A stretch of DNA of 64,000 bases, from positions 316,614 to 380,613 of the forward strand of contig CAWGIX010000001.1 of the NCBI GenBank assembly GCA_963822705.1, in the 5' to 3' direction. The translations under genes were made by a program, and so were the position numbers. This DNA is from CAVRQM01 sp963822705 (GTDB taxonomy: Bacteria > Pseudomonadota > Alphaproteobacteria > Acetobacterales > Acetobacteraceae). Below are positions 1 through 9,055 of the stretch, piece by piece (positions within the stretch are counted from its first letter, which is position 1; the number at the start of each line of letters is the position of its first letter). The notes under the pieces are model-generated. The model worked only from the letters and a program-made list of their open reading frames with translations, was not told the DNA's origin and searched no databases.

Positions 1-929
1 TATCGTGGCCGCCGAGGTTGGTCATCAGCGTGGCGAGTTCATCATCGGACAGCGGATCGATGATCGCGCGCACCGCCCGGTCGCGACCGAGATCGGACAG
101 CAACGCGGCACGCCAGGCGCTGCCACCCTGAAACGTCAGGGCCGAATACAGGCTGTTCGGACAATCGTCGATCCAGCGCTCCAGTGCGCTGCCGCCCTCG
201 CGGGCAAAAGCGGCCTGCAGCAGGCGGCCGTATTTCAGGGTGACGACGTTCCACCCCATGTCTCGGAACAGACCCTCGATGCGGCCGAACAGCCGATCCG
301 GCACGACGCTGTCGAGGCTTTGTCGATTGTAGTCGATGATCCACCAGACATTGCGGACGTCGTGCTTCCAGCCCTCCAGCAGCGCTTCGTAGATGTTGCC
401 CTCGTCCAGTTCGGCGTCACCCGCGATGGCGATATGCCGCCCCGGCAAAATGTCGGCGCGGCCGAGGCCGTGCAGCCGGACGTAGTCGGCCATGAGGGCA
501 GAAAAGGTCGTGAGAGCCACGCCCAGTCCGACCGAGCCGGTGGAAAAATCCACTTCCGGGCCGTCCTTGACGCGGCTGGGGTACGACTGCACGCCGCCGA
601 GCTGACGCAGCCCCCGCATTTTTTCGACCGTCTGGCGTCCGAAAAAGATAGTTGATGGCGTGGAACACCGGTCCGGCATGCGGTTTGACCGCCACGCGGT
701 CCTGCGGCCGCAGGATCTCGAAGTAGAGAGCGGCCATGATTGAGATGCAGGAGGCGCAGCTCGCCTGGTGTCCGCCGACTTTCAGGCCGTCGCGGTTGGG
801 GCGGATGTGGTTGGCATTGTGGATCATCCAGGCGGAGAGCCACAGCAGCTTGCGTTCCAACTCGTGCAGCAGTTCCAGGCGGCGCGGCTCGGTTAGTGGC
901 CTGGGGGGTGGCAAAATTGGAGCGTTCAT
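1..929 (-). CDS. Transketolase / homodimeric pyruvate dehydrogenase E1-like protein, 3' end outside window
   Basis: This is a thiamine-diphosphate enzyme of the transketolase/AceE type. About 300 residues are visible. Residues 52-57 read GGHQAS, and a VDFSTGSVGLG stretch resembling AceE lies near 125-136. The cofactor-binding motif GDAELDEGN begins near residue 170. The ATG at 929 has GGAG ten bases upstream. The reading frame breaks near position 645: codons for AINYLF run into a T5 tract, and the expected continuation GRQTVEKMRG is found in the next frame, as if one T were extra. The rest runs to the left window edge in that second frame. Whether the substrate is pyruvate or a sugar phosphate cannot be settled from this N-terminal part. 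The family call is firm; the exact reaction is not. Confidence 0.8.
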
Positions 930-1233
930 TAAAGCGGGGCTCCTAGTGGCATCGGCAGCCTACTCCGGCGCTCCCGTCCGGCATAGCAGTCTGGTGCCGC
1001 AATTCCTGCGCCCCTTTTTCCATTTCTACGGACCGCGTCGCCGCGGTTCAGCACGCGCGACCGTCCCGTTTAGGGTCGAAGCCCGCTGCTGCGTTGAGCG
1101 CCTCCGGACGCATGCCCTGATACCGCAATGCCCTTTCAAAGTGCATTACACAGCGGTTCTGGGCCGTTTCGCATCGGATGCATTTGCTGCTAAGCGAATT
1201 CCACAGTGCCTGCTCGCATGAGTGCTCGTTCGC
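930..1233. other. Intergenic gap without a recognisable gene
   Basis: About 300 bases lie between the pyruvyl transferase gene and the transketolase-like gene, both on the minus strand. The gap should hold the promoter of the latter. I see no convincing -35/-10 pair, terminator hairpin with a T run, or RNA gene. The open frames here lack protein-like composition. Confidence 0.5.
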
Positions 1234-2562
1234 TCACAGCTGGGCCGGCGCTGGACCCGGCGTGATGGCCTGAAGACTGCGTCCGGCGTGGTCAAGGGCT
1301 TGGGCGGCCTGCGCTCGAAGTCGCTTGAGTCCTGGCACGACTGCCGCCTGGAACGCTTCCGCTGTGGCTGGGGACCAGTCCGGCGGCGCGTCGGGCCAGC
1401 CGTGCGGGCTGAACCAGGCCCGGATCCCGAGCGTGTCCATCAGGTCGCCGATTTTCGGCTGTAGCAGGCCATGCACTATGCATCCGGCGGCCAGCCCCGC
1501 TATGGCGCCGTGCAGCCGCATGGACGCAACAAGGCGGGTTTGCCGACACAGCCGCATCAGGGCCGGCCAGTCGTTGACAAATACCACCTCTTCACCCGCC
1601 AGCGCCGGTCCGTCCAGCACCGGCTCCATCGCGGCCACCACCACGCGGTGGCCCAACCGAACCATTGCATCGCCCCATGCCAGCGCGGCCCGGTTCGCTG
1701 CCTCGTCGAGCGGCCCATTGGGATGCCGCGGAATGATTACCGTGTCGATGGACCGGCTCGGACCTGACTTAGTGAGGGTTGAAAAATCGTCCTGTAGCAG
1801 CGCCCGCGCCAGCACCGGATCGGGGAACCAGGTAGCGCTCTCATTCACGGCTTGCGCGAATGCGAGTGTTTCCGCATCGCGCAGGCCCACTAACGCGGCG
1901 CCCTCGATCAGCCGCCGGTAGGCGGCCCGCCATGCCGGTACGGCGAGCGCCTCCGCCGAACCGCCCAATCCCAGCAGCACCCATTTCACACCCTGGGCGG
2001 CGAACCACTCCGCCCAAGCTTCCGCGTGCAGCGGGAAATGCGGTGCTCCAAGCAATCCGCCGCCGCCGATTACCACCAGTCCCGCATCGGGGCCGTGCGG
2101 CAACAGGTCGGCGCGCAGCAACGCGTTCGCAGGCAGCACCGCGCCATCCGCGAACGCGTAAGGCGCCCGCCGCTCCCAGCTACAGGCAGCAAACCTGACG
2201 TCGCCCGGCAGCACCCTCCGCAGCAGCCACGCCAGCGCTTCGGCCTGGGCCGCGTCGCCCAGGTTGCCGTTGCCGTAGGCGCCGAACAGCAGCACACGGC
2301 AGCCGCTGCCTGGCTCAGTCCAGCGCGCCGTTGGCGTAAAATCCCGCAGGCCCGCCAGCGCGAGGCGGCGCCGGTAGCGCTCGGCCACTTCCTCCGAGTC
2401 CAGCAGGACCTGCACGAACTCGGGCGCCGACAGGCCCATCGCCACATAGTGCCCGATCACCGCCTCGCTCTCCGGCGGCCGCCCAAGGATCAGGCGGAAG
2501 TAATGCGCAACCTCGGCGCTGGTGAGGCTGGCATAACCGTCCATACGGCGATCAGATCGCAA
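1234..2562 (-). CDS. Polysaccharide pyruvyl transferase family protein with N-terminal DUF4214-like segment
   Basis: This 442-residue protein belongs to the CsaB/WcaK polysaccharide pyruvyl transferase family, which moves pyruvyl groups from phosphoenolpyruvate onto envelope or exported polysaccharide sugars. The catalytic domain begins near residue 88 with the sugar-binding-type motif GAYGNGNLGD (about 94-103). A VVIGGGGLLGAP loop follows, and the conserved SMRLHGAIAGLAAG histidine region lies near the C-terminus. Residues 12-60 (SLTSAEVAHYFRLILGRPP and following) resemble the small helical DUF4214-type domain found on glycan-modifying proteins. The first ATG overlaps the upstream DUF4139 gene by 11 bases; a second Met at residue 7 is an equally possible start. 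No other glycan genes are adjacent, so the substrate is unknown. Confidence 0.8.
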   Translation of the reverse strand: MRSDRRMDGYASLTSAEVAHYFRLILGRPPESEAVIGHYVAMGLSAPEFVQVLLDSEEVAERYRRRLALAGLRDFTPTARWTEPGSGCRVLLFGAYGNGNLGDAAQAEALAWLLRRVLPGDVRFAACSWERRAPYAFADGAVLPANALLRADLLPHGPDAGLVVIGGGGLLGAPHFPLHAEAWAEWFAAQGVKWVLLGLGGSAEALAVPAWRAAYRRLIEGAALVGLRDAETLAFAQAVNESATWFPDPVLARALLQDDFSTLTKSGPSRSIDTVIIPRHPNGPLDEAANRAALAWGDAMVRLGHRVVVAAMEPVLDGPALAGEEVVFVNDWPALMRLCRQTRLVASMRLHGAIAGLAAGCIVHGLLQPKIGDLMDTLGIRAWFSPHGWPDAPPDWSPATAEAFQAAVVPGLKRLRAQAAQALDHAGRSLQAITPGPAPAQL

Positions 2563-4561
2563 AACTCTGCACGGCGTCGGCGAGGGCTTGGTGCGCCTGC
2601 TGGGCGGCGCGAGCGGCTGCGTCGACTGCGTCGCGCAGCCGGCTTAGCTGTTCCTCGTCGGCGTCGAGCGCGCGCAACAGCCGCCCGTGCAACTCGTCGG
2701 TGGGCGGCACGGCGGCCAGATTGTCGCGCAGTCGCTGCTCGTCACTCTCCACGGCCGTCCGTTGCGTCTGTAGCCGGTCGCGCTCGGCGTCCCGATCGGA
2801 CGCCGCACTGCGCAAATCGGCCAGATGCTGCAAGGCAGCACGGGCCGTGGGCGACAGGTTTTGGTCGGCCCGCAGCGCGAATACATTGTCCAGATCATCG
2901 GCAGCCAGCCTGATCTCTTCGGTAATCTGCCGGTCGGCATGGGCCAGCAACCGCAACTGCTCGCCCGCGTGCAGCGCCACGGACAAGCGCCATACGCTCG
3001 CGGTCTGCTCCGCGGGCAGGCTCGGTTCGGTCGTGAGCGTGGCATCGCTCTCGCGGGGGATTTCGACCAGCAGATCGCGCCCCTGGCTTGGCGGCGCCCG
3101 CAGGTCCACGGTGGTCGTGGTGCGCAAACGGCGCGTCAGTCGCATGACGCCCCGGGACGCCGTCAGCGAGACGACGTTTTTGGCCGAGCCGGTTTGCCAC
3201 TGTGCCGTCGTCGCCGGGTCCTCGGCAAACCCGAGCAGGCGGCTCTCGCCAGCCGGCAGCGGTCCGAGCCTGGCGTCACCGGTGAATCCGGTCGCGTCGT
3301 AGGTCGTCACCATGCCGGGCGGTAGTCCGCTTCCGGTGTCATTCTGCAGCCGGACGGCCGCCAGCGGATGGGGTTTTTCGAATTCCAGCAGGAACACGCG
3401 GCGAGCCGATACCGAGCGGTCCAGGATCGGCAACGCCGCGGTGTGCCCGGCGGCAAGGCTGACCGGGTTTGCCACCGTGAACACGGTATCGACCAGCCCC
3501 TGCACGGCTTGTGCCGTTTCGGCGGGGGGTGCCATCAGCGCGGGCGCCGCCATGGCCATCGCAGCGGCTGGCGGCGTCCTCTGCCGAACAGCACGGTTCA
3601 TCGAGCGCTGGGCCGAAAGAAGCGGCACCGGGATGGCGCCGGTATCGGTCTCCGGCAGAGGGTGGATCAACACGTCCACGGGAATCTGGGGGCGTTCCAC
3701 GAGGTAGGTCTTGTAGACGTCCTGCCGGAACGCCACCGGGTTGCCTGACTGCAGTTGCAAAATCGTGCCCTTCCAGTCGCTGAGCCCGGTGTTCTCCAGC
3801 ACCGCCCAGCCTTGTAGCCGGGCCGGCGCATCGGCGGTTTCGGGCACGTCCAGGCGGTAGGTCATCTTCCACAGCGGCGCGCCCACCACCATGCCGATCC
3901 GCACGTCGCGCGGCCCGGTTCCCTCGAGCGTGATCGACAGGTGCCGCCGCTCCGCCGCGGCCGTACCGCGTAGCGAGTCCAGCGCTGCCTGCAAGCGCCC
4001 GCGCAGCACCGGATCGGCGACCTGCACGGAGGTGACGTCCTCCAGCACGAACTGTTGCAGGCCGGCGTCGGTCAGCAGGGTCACCCGGGTTTTCCCCAGC
4101 CGCGGGTCCGCCGCCACAGGCGGGCCGCCGCCCGCCAGTTCGGGGGGCGGTTCGGCGTGCAGGATGCGACCGGTCATAGGATGCGAGCCGGCCACTTCCA
4201 CCACGACCCCCTGCAGAGCATTAAGCAGGTCGAGCGGCCGATCGAGCGCCGCGCGGGGAATCGGCAACGCCGCCAAGGCCGCGTCGCTGCCCTCCTCGCT
4301 CGGCAGTTCCAGTCTCGCGACACTGCCCGCTGCGTCCAGTACCACAATCGAGGCCAGCACGTCGCTGACCTGATCGCGCCGGACATCGAGGCCCAAGGTC
4401 ATCGTCCCAGTCACCGCGGCTTGATATTCGAAATAGCCGATGCCGCCTTCCGAGAGCATGACCCGGCGCAGCATCAGCTCTTGGGCCGCCGCTTCGGGAG
4501 CGCGCGCGGCCACCGCCAGCCCCAAGCCGCAAGCCAGCGTCACGAGCACCGCACTCCGCAT
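2552..4561 (-). CDS. DUF4139 domain-containing exported protein
   Basis: This is a roughly 669-residue secreted protein of the DUF4139 family, whose biochemical function is unknown. I start it at the ATG at 4561, because GGGGAGG sits six bases upstream and the next residues form a clean signal peptide (MRSAVLVTLACGLGLAVAA) ending near AQA-type residues; an upstream in-frame start would bury it. The middle carries the beta-rich DUF4139 core. The last 110 or so residues are Arg/Asp/Glu/Gln-rich and look like a coiled coil. The gene runs into the pyruvyl transferase gene with an 11-base overlap, so the two are probably co-transcribed. It is divergent from the metal exporter, with 62 bases between. 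Confidence 0.75.
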   Translation of the reverse strand: MRSAVLVTLACGLGLAVAARAPEAAAQELMLRRVMLSEGGIGYFEYQAAVTGTMTLGLDVRRDQVSDVLASIVVLDAAGSVARLELPSEEGSDAALAALPIPRAALDRPLDLLNALQGVVVEVAGSHPMTGRILHAEPPPELAGGGPPVAADPRLGKTRVTLLTDAGLQQFVLEDVTSVQVADPVLRGRLQAALDSLRGTAAAERRHLSITLEGTGPRDVRIGMVVGAPLWKMTYRLDVPETADAPARLQGWAVLENTGLSDWKGTILQLQSGNPVAFRQDVYKTYLVERPQIPVDVLIHPLPETDTGAIPVPLLSAQRSMNRAVRQRTPPAAAMAMAAPALMAPPAETAQAVQGLVDTVFTVANPVSLAAGHTAALPILDRSVSARRVFLLEFEKPHPLAAVRLQNDTGSGLPPGMVTTYDATGFTGDARLGPLPAGESRLLGFAEDPATTAQWQTGSAKNVVSLTASRGVMRLTRRLRTTTTVDLRAPPSQGRDLLVEIPRESDATLTTEPSLPAEQTASVWRLSVALHAGEQLRLLAHADRQITEEIRLAADDLDNVFALRADQNLSPTARAALQHLADLRSAASDRDAERDRLQTQRTAVESDEQRLRDNLAAVPPTDELHGRLLRALDADEEQLSRLRDAVDAAARAAQQAHQALADAVQSFAI

Positions 4562-4623
4562 TACAGACCTCCCCGGAGAGCCGACAGCATAGGCGCAAAG
4601 GGCTAACGTGATAACCTCATGAC

Positions 4624-5532
4624 ATGCACGACCCGGCACATGGCCACGACCACCCGCACGCGGGTGCCGGTCGGTTCGGTCCGGCCTTTGCGATCGGTGC
4701 CGGGCTCAACACCGGGCTGGTTGCGGCTCAGATTGCGTTCGGCCTGCGGGCGCACTCCTCGGCGCTGCTGGCGGATGCGGTGCATAATCTCGGCGACGTG
4801 CTGGCGCTGGTGCTGGCCTGGGCCGCCGTCTTGGCGGGAAAGCGGCTGCCCTCGGCGCGGCGCACCTATGGCTGGGGGCGTGCCTCGATCCTCGCGGCCC
4901 TGGCCAATGCAGTCGTCCTGCTGATCGGCGTGGGCGCCATCGGGATCGATGCGCTGGGGCGGCTGTTTCATCCGGAGCCGGTCGGCGGGATGACGGTCAT
5001 GGCCGTGGCCGGGGCGGCTATTCTGGTCAATGCCTGCACCGCCTGGCTGTTCGCCCGCGGTCACGGCGATCTGAACATACGCGCGACTTTTCAGCACATG
5101 GCCGCCGATGCCCTGGTCTCGTTCGGCGTGGTCGTCGCCGCTGGGCTGATCCTACTCACTGGCTGGACCAGGATCGACCCTCTCGCGAGCCTGATCATCG
5201 TTGCCGTGATCGTGGCCGGTACCTGGACCACGCTGACGCAGGCGTTCGACCTTGCGCTGGATGCGGTGCCGGAAGCCGTTTCATATGCTGATGTGGCCCG
5301 CTATTTGCGGTCCCTGCCCAGCGTGCGCGAGGTGCACGACCTGCACATCTGGGGGCTCAGCACGACCCAGATCGCGTTGACCGCGCACCTGGTCGGCGAC
5401 GCCGATCATCTGGCGGTGGCGCGGATCTGCCAGGAGCTGCACACCCGGTTCGGCATCGACCACCCGACATTGCAAATCGAAACCGAGGCCACCGCCTCGC
5501 TCTGCCAACTCCGCCCTTCGGGAGTGGTCTAG
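4624..5532 (+). CDS. Cation diffusion facilitator (Zn/Co/Cd efflux, CzcD-like)
   Basis: This 302-residue CDF transporter exchanges divalent metal ions for protons across the inner membrane. The N-terminus is His-rich (HDPAHGHDHPHAG), a typical metal-binding lead. Six hydrophobic segments follow. The paired HxxxD metal sites are visible in TM2 (HNLGD) and TM5 (HMAAD), and the cytoplasmic C-terminal domain holds DLHIWGLS, as in CzcD. The length is normal for the family. The gene is divergent from DUF4139, and I see no metal-sensing regulator nearby. HxxxD at both sites suggests zinc, but specificity is inferred. Confidence 0.9.
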   Translation: MHDPAHGHDHPHAGAGRFGPAFAIGAGLNTGLVAAQIAFGLRAHSSALLADAVHNLGDVLALVLAWAAVLAGKRLPSARRTYGWGRASILAALANAVVLLIGVGAIGIDALGRLFHPEPVGGMTVMAVAGAAILVNACTAWLFARGHGDLNIRATFQHMAADALVSFGVVVAAGLILLTGWTRIDPLASLIIVAVIVAGTWTTLTQAFDLALDAVPEAVSYADVARYLRSLPSVREVHDLHIWGLSTTQIALTAHLVGDADHLAVARICQELHTRFGIDHPTLQIETEATASLCQLRPSGVV

Positions 5533-5541
5533 AGGCTCGCG

Positions 5542-6231
5542 TCAGGGCTGGGCGATGCCGCCGCCAAATCCCAGGAAGCCGGCCTGCGGTATCGCGGTTC
5601 CGGGATCGCTCCCGGCGTAACGCACGCTCGCCGGCGCCATCGGGGCCGGGGGCGCGGGCAACGCCCTCGCGCGCATGCTGGCGGCAAGCGCCGTCGTGCC
5701 CGGTGCCGCGGCGTGCGATCTTGCGAAACAATCTTGCCTGGTTTGGCGCTCGCCGTCTTGGTGCCCGTCGTCTTGGTGCCCGCCGGTGCCGGAGGCGGCC
5801 GGCTCGAAGTCGGGGCCGCGCCGCGACAGGAGCAAGAAGGTGATATCGTTGCGGGCCAGATCCACCGACAGTTCCAGCGGCGTCATCCCGAGCACGTTAG
5901 TGCCGGACAGATCGGCGCCGCGCGACAGCGCATCGCGGGCCGATGCGATGTCGCCGCGGTTGATTGAATCGAACAGCGCGTCGGTCGGGGGCAGGTCGCT
6001 GGGCAGCTTCTCCGCCGGCGCAGCCTCCCCGGTGCTGGCCGTGCCTGGCAGCGCCGGGGGTGGGGGCAGTTTCGGCGCGGCCGGCGCATCGTTCGACTTG
6101 ACCGGGGGTGAGAACCCGCCGCCTGCAAGTGGACCCGATATGCCTTGAGCGTGCGCCAGCGTGGCGCTCGCCAGCAAGGCGGCGAGAGCGGCCCCGGCGA
6201 CACAAGTAGAGACGAGGTGGGTATAGGTCAT
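5542..6231 (-). CDS. Exported ankyrin-type protein
   Basis: A 229-residue protein begins at the ATG at 6231 with a signal peptide (MTYTHLVSTCVAGAALAALLA, cleavage near AHA-QG). A Pro/Ala-rich linker follows, then one or two ankyrin-like units around residues 90-140 (DALFDSINRGDIASARDALSR, then NVLGMTPLELSVDLARNDIT). Such proteins are probably periplasmic binding modules; no specific function can be given. Between about 5700 and 5800 the current frame is His/Gln/Asp-rich and unlike the rest. A neighbouring frame there reads TKTTGTKTASAKPGK, which looks more natural, so a compensating pair of indels is possible. Confidence 0.6.
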   Translation of the reverse strand: MTYTHLVSTCVAGAALAALLASATLAHAQGISGPLAGGGFSPPVKSNDAPAAPKLPPPPALPGTASTGEAAPAEKLPSDLPPTDALFDSINRGDIASARDALSRGADLSGTNVLGMTPLELSVDLARNDITFLLLSRRGPDFEPAASGTGGHQDDGHQDGERQTRQDCFARSHAAAPGTTALAASMRARALPAPPAPMAPASVRYAGSDPGTAIPQAGFLGFGGGIAQP

Positions 6232-6260
6232 GCGCGATCCATCCGAATCTTCGCGTGGAC

Positions 6261-6728
6261 TCAGGCCGGTGCGTTCAACCAGCAGAATCCCGCATTCAGG
6301 TAGGTGGCGTAGCATGCCCAGGCCATGTAAGGAATCACTAACCAAGCCGCCAGGGGCCGAACCCGGTGGAATGCGAGCATGGTCGTGACAATCAGCCACA
6401 GCAGCACGATCAGGATTGCCAAGCCCAGAACCGGGCTGCGCAAGCCGAAGAAGGCGGGCGCCCAGGCCGCGTTGCACAGCAATTGCCATCCCCACAGCCG
6501 CAAGGGCCGCAGGTGGCGGTCGCCGGCCGGTGGTGTCGGCATTTTTTGGCAGTCGCGCCACACGAGCCAGGCGGCCACGCCGATCAGCACGTAGAGCGTC
6601 GTCCAGACCACGCCAAAAGTCGAATTGGGGGGCGTACCCGGCGGTGCGGCGAGCGAGGCGTACCAGCCGCGCAGGCTGGTCCGGGTTACCGCCGCATCGG
6701 CCACGCCGACCAGTATCGGCAGGCCCAC
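6261..6728 (-). CDS. tspO: TspO/MBR family protein
   Basis: A small membrane protein of the tryptophan-rich sensory protein/peripheral benzodiazepine receptor family, which binds porphyrins and modulates tetrapyrrole or stress responses. Visible features are WYASLAAPPGTPPN, a WTTLYVLIGVAAW helix, WGWQLLCNAAWAPAFF and the final WACYATYLN segment. The usual five TM helices are present, but the GTG start at 6728 would cut into helix 1. The open frame continues upstream (an ALPAALFALAGF stretch), yet offers no ATG/GTG/TTG before a TAA. The true start is therefore unclear, or an indel has removed it. The family is confident; the start is not. Confidence 0.85.
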   Translation of the reverse strand: MGLPILVGVADAAVTRTSLRGWYASLAAPPGTPPNSTFGVVWTTLYVLIGVAAWLVWRDCQKMPTPPAGDRHLRPLRLWGWQLLCNAAWAPAFFGLRSPVLGLAILIVLLWLIVTTMLAFHRVRPLAAWLVIPYMAWACYATYLNAGFCWLNAPA

Positions 6729-6866
6729 GAATCCGGCCAGGGCGAACAGCGCCGCCGGCAGGGCGGGGCCGCTTCCGTCCTGGTGGCCGCGCGGACCATG
6801 CGGATAATCGGTATTGATGAAGGCACGTTCCTCCCGTCCGCCTATCGCTTACCGCTCAGTTGGTGG

Positions 6867-9042
6867 TCACGCGCCTTCGCGCCACCATGCCAGCACCACC
6901 AGACCGCCCAGCAAGACCAAGGCCGCCCAGTCCGGCAGCAGAGGCACCGCCGCCAGCGCGGTCACCACATGCGCGCCACGCATCGGCAGCCCGATCCAGT
7001 CACCCCCAGAACCGGCGCGCCCGGGCTCGGTCCGGCGTAGCCCCGGCACACCGCCCGAATCCGCCTGCCTATCCCCCGCCCGCACGCCTCCGGGGGTGGC
7101 AAGCCAGTGTACGCTGCCGCCGCTGCTGCGGGCGAGCTTGCCGAGAACGTCGGCGGTCGCCCGCAGGTCGGCAAACTCCGGCCGGTCGGAGGTGTCGGCG
7201 GCGGCAAAAGCGGTGCGCACGCCGTCGCTGGCCTGCCAGACCCCGGGCGCAGTCGCCGGGGCGCTGGCGCTGGCCTGACCCGGACCGGTCGGCTTCAGGG
7301 TCAGGCTCTGCGACGACCCATCCGGTCCGGTCACCGTGATCGGCGGCGGGGGCGCATCCTCGGTGCTGGTACGGCTGACGGTCAGGCGCGTGTCCGCGCC
7401 GTCTGCCGGGCACTATGCGGGCGGTCAGCGCGTCCTCTTCCAGAGCCGGCTGGCGCATCAGCCAGTGGGCGACCCGGCGCAACAGCTCGGCTTGCGGGCC
7501 GCCGCCCTGGTGGCCGCGCGACCAGAGCCAGATCTGGTCCGACAGCAGCAAGGCCACGCGCCCTTGCTCCACGCGCTCGAGCAGCAGCAGCGGCGCGGCA
7601 TCGGTGCCCACGCCGGTCGTACCCGCCTCCGCCGACAGCAGGACGCTTCCGTGAAGGTCGCTCGCGCCGATCCTGCGGTACCATGATCCCCAGCTCGGCG
7701 ATGCGTCCGCGTGCCACCCCGGCAAACCCTCCGTGACCGGATGACGGGTGCCCAGCGCCGTCACCGCGGGCCGGAACGCGCCGTCGACCACGCCGTCATT
7801 GCCCAGTTCGCCGTCCGGTCCGCGCAGCGGATGCGCCGGCAGGATGTCGCGCAGCGGCGTGTCGTCCAGACTGGACGGGCTGGCAAACTCGGGGCCGACA
7901 TCCATCAGCAGCGCGCCGCCGTGGCGCACGTAATCGGCGATGTTGCGCAGATAGGGAGGCGGCAGAATGCCGCGGTTCTGAAAACGGTCCAGAATGATCA
8001 GGTCGAATTCGCCGATTTTCTGCTGGAACAGTTCGCGGGTCGGAAACGCGATCAGCGCCAGCTCATTGAGCGGCGTCAGATCGTCTTTTTCCGGCGGTCG
8101 CAGGATGGTGAAGTGGACCAGATCCACCGCCGGGTCGGCCTTCAGCAGCCGCCGCCAAGTGCGCTCGCCCGCATGCGGCTCGCCCGACACCAGCAGCACC
8201 CGCAAGCGGTCCCGCACGCCGTTGATCGTGATCGCCACTCGGTTGTTGAGCGTGGACACCTCGCCGGGCAGTTGTTCCACCGACAAGATCGACGACGGTG
8301 GGACCTTCGCGCGTGATCGGTATGTCTACGTCGTGCGGCTGGCCGACTGGCACGCTCTCCTGCTGCGGCGGATCCCCGTCGCGACGGATCGTCAGCATGG
8401 CCGCGGCGGCCGGACGGGCCACGCCAAGGTCGTCCACCGCCAGGCGCAGGGTGACCGATTTTCCGACCAAGCCGAATTCCGGTGCTTCGATCAGCCGCAG
8501 CCTGCGGTCCGTCTCGTCGCCGCGGCCGGTCAGCAGCACGTGCAGCGGCACGCCATAACGCCACGATTTGGGGGCGTCATGTACCTGCCCATCCGTCGCC
8601 ACGACGATCCCCGCCCGCTGCGCTTCGGGGATGCCGGGCAACGCCCGTTCGATCGCCGCGAACAGCTGAGTGCCGTCCTGGCCGGCCTCGGGCACGGTGA
8701 CGGTACGCAGCTCCAGCCCCGGCAGGTGCTGGGCGTCGGCTTCCAGCGCGGCACGGGCACGGTTCGCCAAACGCGCGCGGTCGCCCACCGACATCGACGC
8801 CGATTGGTCAATCACCAATAACCCGATGTCCGGCAGCGGCCGCTGGGTTTCCTGCACGATGCGCGGCCCGCACAACCAGCCGAGCAGCACCGCGAAAGCC
8901 AGCGCCCGCCATAGGCCGTGCCCGGCGCGCGGCGAAAAAACGCCACGCCGAGGGCCACCACGCACAGCGCCGCGAGTGCCCCGATCAGCCACCACGGCGC
9001 CAGCGGCGCCAGCCTCAAGGCCGCGATCACCTGCTGGCTCAT
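6867..9042 (-). CDS. Membrane protein with VWA and glutamine-amidotransferase-like domains (frameshifted)
   Basis: This is the last gene of the MoxR operon, about 725 codons if read through its shifts. The ATG at 9042 leads into two N-terminal TM helices (LIGALAALCVVALGVAFF, then ALAFAVLLGWLCG). Next comes a von Willebrand-type start with a MIDAS-like DQSASMS, and then a class I amidotransferase-like fold (FDLIILDRFQNRG and GGALLMDVGPEF). A final TM near the C-terminus is VPLLPDWAALVLLGGLVVLAWW. Apparent single-base frame changes lie near 8925, 8275 and 7405, and the protein resumes cleanly after each. The catalytic Cys/His of amidotransferases is not evident, so an enzymatic role is unlikely. 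It probably acts in the envelope with its operon partners. Confidence 0.7.
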
Positions 9043-9055
9043 GGCGCGTATCGAC

